Shown: positions 53,079-61,560 of the stretch, piece after piece
Layout of the letters: each line of letters begins with the position of its first letter
Position numbering within the stretch: position 1 is the first letter of the stretch
Origin: Actinomycetota bacterium
GTDB taxonomy: Bacteria > Actinomycetota > CADDZG01 > JAHWKV01 > JAOPZY01
Reading direction: 5' to 3'
Assembly (NCBI GenBank): GCA_035765775.1
Contig: DASTWV010000043.1
Span: 1 to 64,000, forward strand
Length of the DNA stretch: 64,000 bases
Translations under genes and position numbers: made by a program
Notes under the pieces: generated by a model
What the model saw: the letters and a program-made list of their open reading frames with translations, nothing else
Database searches by the model: none
What the model was told of the DNA's origin: nothing

Positions 53079-53990
53079 ATGCCCAACCACCTCCTCCTGC
53101 AGATCGCCGGCAACGAGCGGCTGAAGGAGCTGATCTCCTCGAGCCCGGTCACCCGCCCGGTGGTCGAACGCTTCGTCGCCGGCGACACCCTGGACGACGC
53201 CGTCCGGGTCGCCCAGGAGCTGAAGGCGGGCGGCGTGGGGGCGATCTTCGACTACCTGGGTGAGAACGTGTCCACCGAGCAGCAGGCCGACGCCGCCATG
53301 GCGGCCTACATCGCCAGCCTGCGGGGGATCATCGCCCTCCGCCTGGACGCCCACGTGTCGGTCAAGCTCACCCAGCTGGGCCTCGACCTCTCCTTCGAGT
53401 CCGCCCTCGGGCGGCTGCGCCAGATCGTCGAGGCGGCCTCCCAGGGACCCCGGACAAAGGTGGCCATCGACATGGAGTCGCACGCCTACACCGACCGCAC
53501 CATCGAGGCCTACCGAGCCCTGCGGCCCTCCACCGACCGCCTCGTCCTCTGCCTGCAGGCGTACCTGAGGCGCACCGAGGCCGACGCCGGGTCCCTGGTC
53601 GCCCTGGAGCCCAGCGTCCGGCTGTGCAAGGGCGCCTACGACGAGCCGAAGGAGATCGCCTTCGGCCACCAGGCCACGATGGGCTCCTACCGGCGCTGCC
53701 TGGCCCTGCTGCTGCCCACCTCACCCTGGACGGCAGTGGCCACCCACGACGAGCTGTGCGTCAAGGAGGCGATCCGCATCGCCCGCCGGCGCCGGGTGAC
53801 GGCCGACCGGTTCGAGTTCGAGATGCTCTACGGCGTGCGCCGGGACCTCCAGGCCGCCCTGGTGGAGCAGGGCTACGGCGTGCGGGTCTACCTGCCGTTC
53901 GGCACCCAGTGGTACCCGTACCTCATGCGCCGCATGGCCGAGCGGCCGGCGAACCTGCGCCTGTTCGTGGAATCGGTCCTGCGGGGCTGA
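53079..53990 (+). CDS. Proline dehydrogenase
   Basis: A 303-residue monofunctional FAD enzyme oxidising proline to pyrroline-5-carboxylate. VSVKLTQLGLDLS, VAIDMESHAYTDRTIEAYR, VLCLQAYLRRTEAD, VRLCKGAYDEPKEIAF, VATHDELCVKEA and EFEMLYGVRRDLQAALVEQGY are characteristic. It catalyses the reverse direction of the product of proC. Confidence 0.95.
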   Translation: MPNHLLLQIAGNERLKELISSSPVTRPVVERFVAGDTLDDAVRVAQELKAGGVGAIFDYLGENVSTEQQADAAMAAYIASLRGIIALRLDAHVSVKLTQLGLDLSFESALGRLRQIVEAASQGPRTKVAIDMESHAYTDRTIEAYRALRPSTDRLVLCLQAYLRRTEADAGSLVALEPSVRLCKGAYDEPKEIAFGHQATMGSYRRCLALLLPTSPWTAVATHDELCVKEAIRIARRRRVTADRFEFEMLYGVRRDLQAALVEQGYGVRVYLPFGTQWYPYLMRRMAERPANLRLFVESVLRG

Positions 53991-54057
53991 GCCGGGCACG
54001 CCCCGCTTACCCCGGCCGCCCAGCCAGCCCGCCCTGCTCCCACCGGCCCCGGCTGGG

Positions 54058-54918
54058 CTACCCCCGGAGGGCCGCCTTGGGGTACGAACCCAGGACCCGC
54101 AGGAACGACGTGTGGTCGGCCACCGCCTGCAGGGCCTCCTGGGCGACCGGGTCGTGGGCCGGGGCGTCGAAGTCCACGTAGAAGTTGGATTGCCAGGCCT
54201 TGGCCCTCGAGGGACGGTGCTCCAGCTTGGACAAGTTGAGGTGGCGCTCAGCGAAGGCCCCGAGGCAGCGGTACAGCGCCCCGGGCACATCGGCGGTGGT
54301 GAACACCACCGAGGTCTTCTCCGGCGGGCCGAACAGCTCGGCCGGGTTGCCGCTGCGGGCCGAGGCGATGGCCACGAACTTCGTCGAGTTGTCGGCCCGG
54401 TCCTCGATGTCGGAGGCCAGCACCTCCAGCCCGTACAGCTCGCCGGCCTCGGCCGAGGCGATGGCGGCCGCGGCGGGCTGCTTCTTCTCGGCCAGGAGGC
54501 GGGCGGCGCCGGCGGTGTCGTGCACCGCCACCCGCTCGACCTGCAGCGAGTCGAGGAACTCCGAGCACTGGTCGAGGGCCTGGGCGTGCGAGTAGACGGT
54601 GCGCACCTCGTCCATGGCGGTACCGGGCAGCACCAGCAGGCAGTGGGAGATGCGCACGATGGTCTCGGCGACGATCTGCACGCCGTGGCGCACCAGCAGG
54701 TCGTAGCTCTCGTTGATGGAGCCGGCGTGCGAGTTCTCCAGGGGCACAACCCCGTAGCCCACGGTCCCGATCTCCACCGCCTCGAAGACCCGGTGCACCG
54801 AGTGGAACGGCACCGACTGCGCCTCCTTGAAGAGGCGGGTGACCGCACGCTGGCTGTAGGCGCCCGCCTCGCCCTGGTAGCCGACCTGCAGGACCCGGGC
54901 GTCCGTGTTCGTGATCAT
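54058..54918 (-). CDS. pheA: Prephenate dehydratase
   Basis: A 286-residue monofunctional dehydratase for phenylalanine synthesis. VGYQGEAGAYSQRAV, YGVVPLENSHAGSINESYDLL and DRADNSTKFVAIAS (the catalytic Thr) mark the PDT domain. Residues about 200-280 form a regulatory ACT domain (KTSVVFTTADVPGALYRCL, LSKLEHRPSRAKAWQSNFY), the expected phenylalanine-binding site. It has a 350-bp non-coding leader region upstream. Confidence 0.95.
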   Translation of the reverse strand: MITNTDARVLQVGYQGEAGAYSQRAVTRLFKEAQSVPFHSVHRVFEAVEIGTVGYGVVPLENSHAGSINESYDLLVRHGVQIVAETIVRISHCLLVLPGTAMDEVRTVYSHAQALDQCSEFLDSLQVERVAVHDTAGAARLLAEKKQPAAAAIASAEAGELYGLEVLASDIEDRADNSTKFVAIASARSGNPAELFGPPEKTSVVFTTADVPGALYRCLGAFAERHLNLSKLEHRPSRAKAWQSNFYVDFDAPAHDPVAQEALQAVADHTSFLRVLGSYPKAALRG

Positions 54919-55268
54919 TGCCGGCGAAACCTAGCACGACGACTCCGCCGGGCCCCGGACGCGGTTAAGGCCCGAGCTACCTCCGAATCGACAGCCAGAG
55001 CGCACTTCCCCACACACTCCGACCGCCGACCCCTTAGCAACTCGGGCCCTAAGCGTCCCAAGCGACCTCTTGAAGGGGAGCCGCTGGTGCGACGTCGAGG
55101 ACCCCTCGTCGAGCCTGCCGCCTCGCCCGGCGTTCCCCCTGTAGCAGCGGGTTTCCCCTCCGCAACGGGCGACCGCTCGGGTCCGCCGACCTGCTCTTCC
55201 AGAGTCCCCGGACGGCTACCTCCGGCTCCGTTCCCCCTGCCGACCGCTTGGGACAGGGGGCAAGATAC
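54919..55268. other. 350-bp non-coding region with long inverted repeats upstream of pheA
   Basis: No protein is convincing here. AGGCCCGAG near 54968 pairs with CTCGGGCCC near 55042, closing a loop of about 65 bases; CCCCCTG/CAGGGGG at about 55233-55260 forms a 7-bp hairpin just after the mshA-like stop; GACG-TCGAGG/CCTCG-TCG pairs near 55091-55112. The region could be a pheA leader, an unknown small RNA, or simply the terminator of the upstream gene. Signatures of tRNA, tmRNA, RNase P and SRP RNA were looked for and not found. Confidence 0.45.
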
Positions 55269-56660
55269 TTATCCGACGCCGGGGGCGTCAAGGGGCGGGC
55301 CGGAGATTTCTTCGCGTGCTCGGAAGTTTCTTCGCGCTCCCTGCTCCTGCCCCCGAAGGGCGACCGATTCGGCGTGATCGCGAGCGCTGACCATGTACAG
55401 ATCGGTCAATTCCGCAGCCGAGCGATCCCAGGAGAAATCCCGGGACGAGCACTGGGCGAGGCGCCCCATGCTCTCGGCCAGGGGCCGGTCGGACAGCACC
55501 CGCCAGATTCGTTCGGCGAAGGCGGCGCTGGCCCCGGGCTGGACCAGGAAGCCGGTCTGGCCGTGGCGCACGATGGCCCGCAGCCCGCCGACCGCGCCCC
55601 CGACCACCGGCGTGCCGCACGCCTGGGCCTCGAGGGCCACCAGGCCGAAGGATTCGGTGTGCGACGGCACCAGGGCGACCTCGGCCGCCTGGTAGAAGGC
55701 GGGCAGCTCGCCCTGGGGCTGGGCGGGCAGGAAGCACACCGCGCCGGCGACCCCGAGACGCTCGGCCAGCGCCCGCAGGCGGGCGGGCTCGGCCTCGCCG
55801 CTGCGCCCGGAGCTGCCGCCGACGATGACGAGCATCGCCTCCTCGAGGGCGAGCCGGCCCCAGTCCACCAGGTGGGCAAGCGCCTGGATCGCGGTGTCGG
55901 CGCCCTTCAGCGGCTGCAGCCGGCCGACGAAGAGCAGGAGCCGGCGGCCGGCCAGCGCCGGTGCCCCGGCCTCGGCCAGCCGGGGGGCCAGGGCGGCCCG
56001 CGCGGCGGCGGTGTCCCCGTCGGGGGCGGGGACGAAGCGGGTGTGGTCGACGCCGGGGTGGATGACGTGGATGCGCTCGGGGTGGGCGGCGTAGAGGTCC
56101 ACCAGCCACTCCCGCTCTTCCCAGGTGGAAGCGACGATGGCATCCGCCTCGGCGATCACCCGGGCCTCGCCCCGCAGGCGGACCTCGGGCTCGATGGCCT
56201 CGCCCGCCGCCCGGCCCTCGTTCTTGACCCGCCCGAGGGTGTGGAAGGTGTGGACGAAGGGGATCCCCCAGTGGGCGGCCAGCCGGGCGGCGACCCGCCC
56301 CGAGAGCCAGTAGTGGCTGTGCAGCAGGTCGTAGTGCACGCCCCGGCGCTCGGCGTCACGCACGAGGTTGGCGGTGAAGCTGGGCAGGTACGCCGGGATC
56401 TCCTCCTTGGAGAGCCCGGGCGGCCCGGCGGCGATCGGGCGCACCTTGACCCCTGGGAACAGCTCCCGGGTCTTCGGCCTCCCGCCGGACTCGCTGTCCT
56501 GGCGGGTGTAGATGTCCACCTTCAGACCCTGGGCGGCGAGCGACCGGGCCATCTCCCGCACGTAGACCGTCATGCCCCCGGCGTCGCCCACCCCGGGCTC
56601 GGCGACCGGGTTCGAGTGCACCACCAGCATCCCGACACGGCGCAGCCGCCGGTGCGGCAC
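55269..56660 (-). CDS. mshA: MshA-like GT4 glycosyltransferase
   Basis: A 463-residue GT-B enzyme. The N-terminal MLVVHSNPVAEPGVGDAGG closely follows MshA, which joins GlcNAc to inositol-3-phosphate in mycothiol synthesis, and HSHYWLSGRVAARLA and FVGRLQPLKGADTAI continue the match. The donor-site segment is SHTESFGLVALEAQACGTPVVG. The C-terminal 45 residues are basic and divergent. MshA-related sucrose-phosphate-synthase-like enzymes are the main alternative. Confidence 0.82.
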   Translation of the reverse strand: MPHRRLRRVGMLVVHSNPVAEPGVGDAGGMTVYVREMARSLAAQGLKVDIYTRQDSESGGRPKTRELFPGVKVRPIAAGPPGLSKEEIPAYLPSFTANLVRDAERRGVHYDLLHSHYWLSGRVAARLAAHWGIPFVHTFHTLGRVKNEGRAAGEAIEPEVRLRGEARVIAEADAIVASTWEEREWLVDLYAAHPERIHVIHPGVDHTRFVPAPDGDTAAARAALAPRLAEAGAPALAGRRLLLFVGRLQPLKGADTAIQALAHLVDWGRLALEEAMLVIVGGSSGRSGEAEPARLRALAERLGVAGAVCFLPAQPQGELPAFYQAAEVALVPSHTESFGLVALEAQACGTPVVGGAVGGLRAIVRHGQTGFLVQPGASAAFAERIWRVLSDRPLAESMGRLAQCSSRDFSWDRSAAELTDLYMVSARDHAESVALRGQEQGARRNFRAREEISGPPLDAPGVG

Positions 56661-56786
56661 GGGGGCGAGCGGGGTGTCACGGACGGCCAGGGGGGTCTCC
56701 TTCGCGGCAGCGGACTGGGGGTGGCGTGCGCGGGCTGCGGACCTATGGTACCCAGCACCCAGGTATAGTCGGGCCCCGAACGACCC

Positions 56787-57803
56787 TCAGGTCTTCCCGG
56801 GCCGGGTGATCTGCACGGCGTGCAGCGGGAGGCGCTCGGCCCCCAGCTCGAACTTGTAGCGCTCGGTGCCCCGCAGGAAATCGAAGCGAGCCATCCCGGC
56901 CGCGATGCAGCGCTCGATGAGGCGCACCACCAGCACGATGCCGGGCGAGATCCCCCCCTGGCCGGCGGTGAGCGCCGAGTTGTACAGGTAGAAGGACCCC
57001 TCGTACGGGAACGAGAACGTCGTGGCGATCCGGTCCCCGCCAGCCGTCTGCAGGAAGTCGAGGCTGAGCATGCCGTGGGGCTCCAGGGTGCGGGCGATCC
57101 GGGTGAAGAACGTCTCCCGCGCCGCACCCATGAAGTGGCCCTTCTCGCCCTCGCTGCCCCGGTGCATGGCGAAGAAAGCCGCAAGGTCGGCATCGAGGCG
57201 CTCTGGGGTGGTGGTGGTGAGCACCGCGCCCGGCGTCGCCTCCTCGAAGCGGCGCATCTTGCGGCGCAGCTCGTGGCGGCGGTGCTTGCCGAGCTGTTCC
57301 AGGTAGGCGTCGAAGGAGTCCGGCAGGCTCATCACGGCGGTCATCTCGTGCTCGTCGATCACAAACGGCAGCCCGAGCCGGTCGGCGGCCTCCACCAGCC
57401 ACTCGGCGAACTGGAAGGGCACCGGCAGGCAGCGGGCATCGACCTTGGTCCAGCCCGGGATCTCCTCGACGGCGTAGGTCAGCAGAGCCTCGGCGATGGC
57501 CGGCTGGCGCTCGTGCCCGGCCGAGATCGGCCCCATGTAGTCGGTCAGGTCCTCGCCGCCCAGGAACGTGAGGCACCCGGGGCAGTCGGGGCCGGCGGGG
57601 TCCAGGACCAGCGGCGCCAGGCCCACCGGGTCCGGGTCGAGGAAGGTCAGGACCAGGAGGCGGCGCCCAGCACCGAACTCGCCCCACCACGCCCGGCTCC
57701 ACTCGGGAGTGGCGAACACGTGGCGGTAGGGGTCGGCGGCCAGCAACGCCGGCCACTGGGGCAGGTCGAAGGCGGCCTCCCCCTCGGTGACGGCGACATC
57801 CAC
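56787..57803 (-). CDS. BcsL/CelD or FemAB-like GNAT protein
   Basis: A 338-residue protein of the Acetyltransf_6 type. HRRHELRRKMRRFEEA and the C-terminal FSFPYEGSFYLYNSALTAG plus FDFLRGTERYKFELGA are recognisable signatures of BcsL/CelD proteins, which occur in cell-envelope polysaccharide loci and are related to FemABX aminoacyl transferases. The acyl donor and acceptor are unknown. GTG 57803. Confidence 0.85.
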   Translation of the reverse strand: MDVAVTEGEAAFDLPQWPALLAADPYRHVFATPEWSRAWWGEFGAGRRLLVLTFLDPDPVGLAPLVLDPAGPDCPGCLTFLGGEDLTDYMGPISAGHERQPAIAEALLTYAVEEIPGWTKVDARCLPVPFQFAEWLVEAADRLGLPFVIDEHEMTAVMSLPDSFDAYLEQLGKHRRHELRRKMRRFEEATPGAVLTTTTPERLDADLAAFFAMHRGSEGEKGHFMGAARETFFTRIARTLEPHGMLSLDFLQTAGGDRIATTFSFPYEGSFYLYNSALTAGQGGISPGIVLVVRLIERCIAAGMARFDFLRGTERYKFELGAERLPLHAVQITRPGKT

Positions 57804-57849
57804 GGCCGAGACGCTAGCACGGGCCCTGTTGTGGGCCGGTCTTGTCGTA

Positions 57850-58470
57850 CCCTCCAGGGCGTCTACCGGCTGGCGGGCATGACCCCCAGCGTGCGCCAGG
57901 ACATGATGGCGGCCGTCCTCGCCGGGGGCACGGGGCCGTACTGTCGCACCGGGCCGCCGCCTGGCTCCTGGGCCTCCCCGGCGGCAGCATGGCGCCGGCG
58001 ATCACCGTGCCCCGCGGCCGCCGGCCCCGGGCGCCGGGGGTGACGCTGCACACCACCACCGACATGCCGGTACCGGATTGGGGCGTGCACCAGAACATCC
58101 CGGTCACCACACCCGCCCGCCTCCTGGGTGACATGGTCCCCGTCACCTCTCGCCGGGAACTGGAGATCCTGGTGGACGCGATCCTGGCCAAGGACCTGGC
58201 TAAGCGGTCCCGGATCGCCTGGCGCATCCAGGAGCTGTCCAGGCAGGGCCGGGAGACAGGCGTGCTGGTGGAGCTGCTCGAGGCCCGCACCGACGAGGCC
58301 GGGGTCCCGGCCAGCGTGCTCGAAAGCCCATTCCGGCTCGTGGTCCAGGGCTTTCCCGGCCTCACCTTCAACCGGCGGGTGGTGGCGGGCAAGGAACGCC
58401 GGGTGGACTGTGACCTCAACCCGCTGAACCTCATCGCTGCCTGGGCAGCGGTAGACCCGCGGGTGGCGGA
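57850..58470 (+). pseudogene. Frameshifted AbiEi-antitoxin-like gene
   Basis: The first part of the gene reads in one frame (QGVYRLAGMTPSVRQDM then AAVLAGG) and the next part in another (AVLSHRAAAWLLGLPG, DWGVHQNIPVTTPARLLGDM, ASVLESPFRLVVQGFP), the shift lying in a G-run at about 57924-57935. Together they follow the order of type IV AbiEi-family antitoxin proteins with a DUF559-like tail. The start is not clear and the tail ends early, against the HD-GYP gene stop, so it is degenerate. No AbiEii toxin gene adjoins it. Confidence 0.65.
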
Positions 58471-59199
58471 TCAGGCGATCTGCGGCTCCGGGAGCGGCAG
58501 CACGGACGCCAGGCGCAGGAAGACGTCCACCACCTCGGGATCGAACTGCACGCCCGCCCCCGCCTCCAGGCGGTCGAGCGCCTCGTCGACCGCCAGGGCC
58601 CGGCGGTAGGGCCGGTCGGTGGTCATGGCGTCGAAGGCGTCCACCACCGAGAACACCCGGGCGCACAGCGGGATGTTCCGGCCCGTCAGGCCCTCGGGGT
58701 ACCCGGTGCCGTTGAACCACTCGTGGTGGCAGCGGATGACGTCGAGGGCGTCGGCGTCGAGGAAGCGCAGCGGTGCGACGATCCGCAGCCCCATCGGGAC
58801 GTGCGAACGCATGATGGCCTCCTCGGCCCGGGTGAGCGGCCCGGCCTTGTCGAGGATGGACTCGGGGACCACCACCTTGCCGACATCGTGCAGCAGGAAA
58901 CCGTACTCCAGCTCCGGGTTGACCATGTCGGCGTCGATCGCCTCGGCCAGCGCCAGCCCGTAGGTGCGGCAGCGCTCCAGGTGGGAGCCCGTCACGGCGT
59001 CCTTGGCGTCCACCATAAAGGCGAGGGTCTGGACCATGGAGTAGTCAATTGCCCGCCGCTCCAGCACCAGCTCTTCGAGGCGCGCCTTCTGCGCCCGCTC
59101 CCGCCGGTACGCCTCGCCCACTTCTTTGGCGAAGACGAGGAGCTGCTGGCGCGTGCGGTCCAGGTCCATTACGTAGTTCCCTGCGACGTCCTCAGCCAC
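58471..59199 (-). CDS. HD-GYP domain protein (c-di-GMP phosphodiesterase)
   Basis: A 242-residue protein: a short coiled-coil N-terminus (residues 12-52), then an HD-GYP domain. The metal-binding HD is at 104-105 in FLLHDVGK, His73, His158-His159 in RCHHEWFNGTGYPEG, and GYP at 166-168; the trailing DAFDAMTTDRPYR completes the signature. It should hydrolyse c-di-GMP. GTG 59199 has GGGGGAGGGGG about seven bases upstream. It lies about 1 kb from the rsiG-like gene. Confidence 0.93.
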   Translation of the reverse strand: MAEDVAGNYVMDLDRTRQQLLVFAKEVGEAYRRERAQKARLEELVLERRAIDYSMVQTLAFMVDAKDAVTGSHLERCRTYGLALAEAIDADMVNPELEYGFLLHDVGKVVVPESILDKAGPLTRAEEAIMRSHVPMGLRIVAPLRFLDADALDVIRCHHEWFNGTGYPEGLTGRNIPLCARVFSVVDAFDAMTTDRPYRRALAVDEALDRLEAGAGVQFDPEVVDVFLRLASVLPLPEPQIA

Positions 59200-59525
59200 C
59201 GGTCGTCCCCCTCCCCCAAGCGGCGGCCTCCGCCGCCACTAACAAGATTAGCGCCCGCGACTGGCGGAAAGATACTCCTGCGGGCCACCGAAGCGGTGAG
59301 TTTTTCTTCAGGCCCGGGCGACGCTCCGAGCGGTCCCGGGCGCGCCCGGGATAGGCCCGGTCGGTCCCGCAACTCCCGAAACGGGGCACCGACCTAAAGC
59401 TGCAGCCCGATCCCGCCGACGCTTACTCACGCGTGCACTAGTCATTTTTCGCTATGGCACACCATCCCGGCGGGCCACCCCTCCGGGGGGCTGTAGGCCG
59501 GAACGCAGGGCGGCAGGAGTTCGCA
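59200..59525. promoter_or_regulatory. Non-coding region with an 18-bp perfect palindrome
   Basis: About 325 bp between divergent genes. TCCCGGGCGCGCCCGGGA at 59334-59351 is a perfect 18-bp dyad and a candidate operator or hairpin. No RNA gene or riboswitch class was recognised. Confidence 0.5.
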
Positions 59526-60224
59526 GTGCGACGTACTGGCGGTTCGAGGATGTTCATCTGGGTGATCGCGGTCCTGACCGCAGGGCTACTCTCGGTCACC
59601 CTCTTCGCCATGAACCGGTCGCTGCAGAACGCCATCTCGCCCCTCTTCGCCGCCGGGCGGGTGCAACCCACCGCCGCCGCCGGATCGCCCAGCCCGCTGA
59701 CGCCGGCCACCCCCATCGTGCTGGCCACAGCCACCACCGTGCCGCCCGCCGAGCCCCTGGTGGGCGTGAACTTCGCCGCCCCGGACACCGGCTCCGGCCT
59801 TTCCCCGAATCCCGCCCCGAATCCCGCCCCGGCGCCCGCCCACGCACCCCAGGCGCCCGTCCACAAGCCAGCCCCCAGGGTGCTCGCCGCCGCCATCTCC
59901 GTGCCCAAGGCCGGGGCGTTGGTGGCGCCGGTCGCCGAGGTGCCCCGGCCCCCGGTCGCGCCCGTGAAGGCCGCGGTCGCGCTCGCCGCGGCGCTGCACT
60001 CCCCCACCCAGACCGCCTTTCTCGACATGCCTGCCGTGGCGCCCCTGTCCACGCCGGCAGTGGCGGCAATCGTGCTGCCGGTGCCGCATGTGATCACCAC
60101 GATGCCCATGCCCACCCCGACCGCGACCCACCATCACCACGACGGCGCCCAGGAATCGGTGGGGACGAGGAGCGGGGGCCACAACGGCCGGAGCCCGGAC
60201 CGCGGGGACAGCCGGGACAGCTAG
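59526..60224 (+). CDS. Proline/alanine-rich single-pass membrane protein
   Basis: A 232-residue protein starting at GTG 59526 (AGGAG seven bases upstream). One membrane segment near the N-terminus (MFIWVIAVLTAGLLSVTLFA) is followed by a long low-complexity Pro/Ala/Val region with PNPAPNPAPAPAHAP repeats and a His-rich end (HHHH). It is probably an extracytoplasmic stalk or an anchor; no domain is evident. Convergent with rsiG. Confidence 0.7.
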   Translation: MRRTGGSRMFIWVIAVLTAGLLSVTLFAMNRSLQNAISPLFAAGRVQPTAAAGSPSPLTPATPIVLATATTVPPAEPLVGVNFAAPDTGSGLSPNPAPNPAPAPAHAPQAPVHKPAPRVLAAAISVPKAGALVAPVAEVPRPPVAPVKAAVALAAALHSPTQTAFLDMPAVAPLSTPAVAAIVLPVPHVITTMPMPTPTATHHHHDGAQESVGTRSGGHNGRSPDRGDSRDS

Positions 60225-60238
60225 AGCGCTTCGGCGGG

Positions 60239-60778
60239 CTACGAGGACAGCAGGGCGGTCGGGTCTTCCTGGCCCTCGCGGTAGCGGCGCACCAGCTCGG
60301 CGGTGAACTGGTCCATGACGCCCTGGACCCGGCGGCGGCGCTGGGAGGTCTCCCGCTCCGCCTCGGTCAGGCGCTCGACCATGTCGCCGATCTCGTCGGA
60401 GGTCAGCTCCTCGAGCCGGGCCAGGTCGGCGGTGGACGCCACCCGCTCCACCTCCCGGCGCTGGTTGTCGGCGTTGGCCGGGGCCAGGATCCGGGGCAGC
60501 CGGCCAGCGGCGCCGCCGACGCCCTCGGAGAGGATGCCGGGCAGGTCCTCCACCATTTCGGTCACACCCAGGCTCTCGCCGTCGGCCATCTTCTCGGCGC
60601 CCGCCCGCAGGATGTCGAGCTTGCCCTGGATGAGGCGGCGGGCGTAGGAGATCTCCGCCTCGAGGGCCTCGCACTCGTCCTTGCGGCGGCGGATCTCCTC
60701 GACCGGCATGGCCTGCAGGCCCTCCACGTAGGTCGGATCAACGATCCGATCGATTGTCCTGCGCGGTCCCTCGGCCAT
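60239..60778 (-). CDS. rsiG: RsiG-type c-di-GMP-binding anti-sigma protein
   Basis: A 179-residue helical protein. Two copies of the c-di-GMP signature E(X)3S(X)2R(X)3Q(X)3D known from Streptomyces RsiG are perfect: Glu40-Ser44-Arg47-Gln51-Asp55, and Glu141-Ser145-Arg148-Gln152-Asp156. They sit in two antiparallel coiled-coil helices joined by a Gly/Pro-rich linker. In Streptomyces, RsiG with c-di-GMP sequesters the sigma factor WhiG; no sigma gene is in this window. Older databases call this family aerial mycelium formation protein. A c-di-GMP-hydrolysing HD-GYP gene is nearby. Confidence 0.88.
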   Translation of the reverse strand: MAEGPRRTIDRIVDPTYVEGLQAMPVEEIRRRKDECEALEAEISYARRLIQGKLDILRAGAEKMADGESLGVTEMVEDLPGILSEGVGGAAGRLPRILAPANADNQRREVERVASTADLARLEELTSDEIGDMVERLTEAERETSQRRRRVQGVMDQFTAELVRRYREGQEDPTALLSS

Positions 60779-60873
60779 ACAACAACATTACCAAGACTTG
60801 GGAGGCCCGCTTCCCACCGACCGCACCGGCGCAGCCGCGCGGGGACCCGGGGGCCCCGTGGCATGATTGCCTC

Positions 60874-61560
60874 GTGCGTGGCGTCGAGGATTACCTCCAG
60901 CAGATCAAGCGCCTCGAGGAGGGCGGGCAGCGCTGTACCGCCACCGTCCTCGCCCAGACCCTGGGCGTCTCCCTCCCCTCGGCCAGCGAGATGCTGAAGC
61001 GCCTGGCGGAGGAGGGCTACCTGGAGCGGGAGAAGGACGGGGCGATCCGCCTGACCGCCTTCGGCCGGCCGCTCGCCCACCAGGTGCTGCGCCGCCACCG
61101 GCTGGTCGAGCGCCTCCTCACCGACATCCTGGGCATGCCCTGGCACGAGGTCCACCGGGAGGCCCACCGGCTGGAGCACGCGGTCTCCAGCCGGGTCGAG
61201 GAGCACCTGGCCGCGGCCCTCGGCTACCCGGAGTACTGCCCGCACGGCCACCCGATCTGCCCGGTCGACCGCCGGGAGCTCCGCCCCTTGGAGGCGCTGC
61301 ACCCGGCCGAGCAGGCGGCGGTGGCCCAGATCTCCGAGATCTCCGAGGAGCTGCTGGCCTACCTGGACCAGATCGGCATCAGGCCGGGGACAGTGCTGAC
61401 CATGGTCGAGGCTGCCCCGTTCGACGGCCCGCTCACCTTCGAGGGCGAGGGTGGGCTGGTGACCGTGGGCCGGGAGGTGGCGGCCCACGTCCGGGTGTGC
61501 GACCCGGCGCAGGCCAGCTGGATCGAGCGCCGGGCGATGGGGATCGGGAGCCGGATCTAA
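60874..61560 (+). CDS. DtxR/IdeR-family metal-dependent repressor
   Basis: A 228-residue regulator. The winged helix (RCTATVLAQTLGVSLPSASEMLKRLAEEGYLERE) is shown by TLGVSLPSASEMLKRL; the dimerisation/metal domain has HRLVERLLTDILGMPWHEVHREAHRLEHAVS, with Glu, His and Cys (EYCPHGHPICP) as iron or manganese ligands. A C-terminal SH3-like domain (residues 155-225) follows. GTG 60874. Its stop overlaps the stop of kgd by 3 bp on the other strand. Confidence 0.94.
   Translation: MRGVEDYLQQIKRLEEGGQRCTATVLAQTLGVSLPSASEMLKRLAEEGYLEREKDGAIRLTAFGRPLAHQVLRRHRLVERLLTDILGMPWHEVHREAHRLEHAVSSRVEEHLAAALGYPEYCPHGHPICPVDRRELRPLEALHPAEQAAVAQISEISEELLAYLDQIGIRPGTVLTMVEAAPFDGPLTFEGEGGLVTVGREVAAHVRVCDPAQASWIERRAMGIGSRI

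Noticed and set aside
55170-55215. SRP-RNA-like GGAAGAGCAG on the minus strand
   Set aside because: The conserved 5' CAGG side and the CCGGAAGG tetraloop context are absent.
57863-58720. Minus-strand frame opposite the AbiEi-like remnant
   Set aside because: Arg/Gly-rich without motifs and overlaps HD-GYP in another frame.
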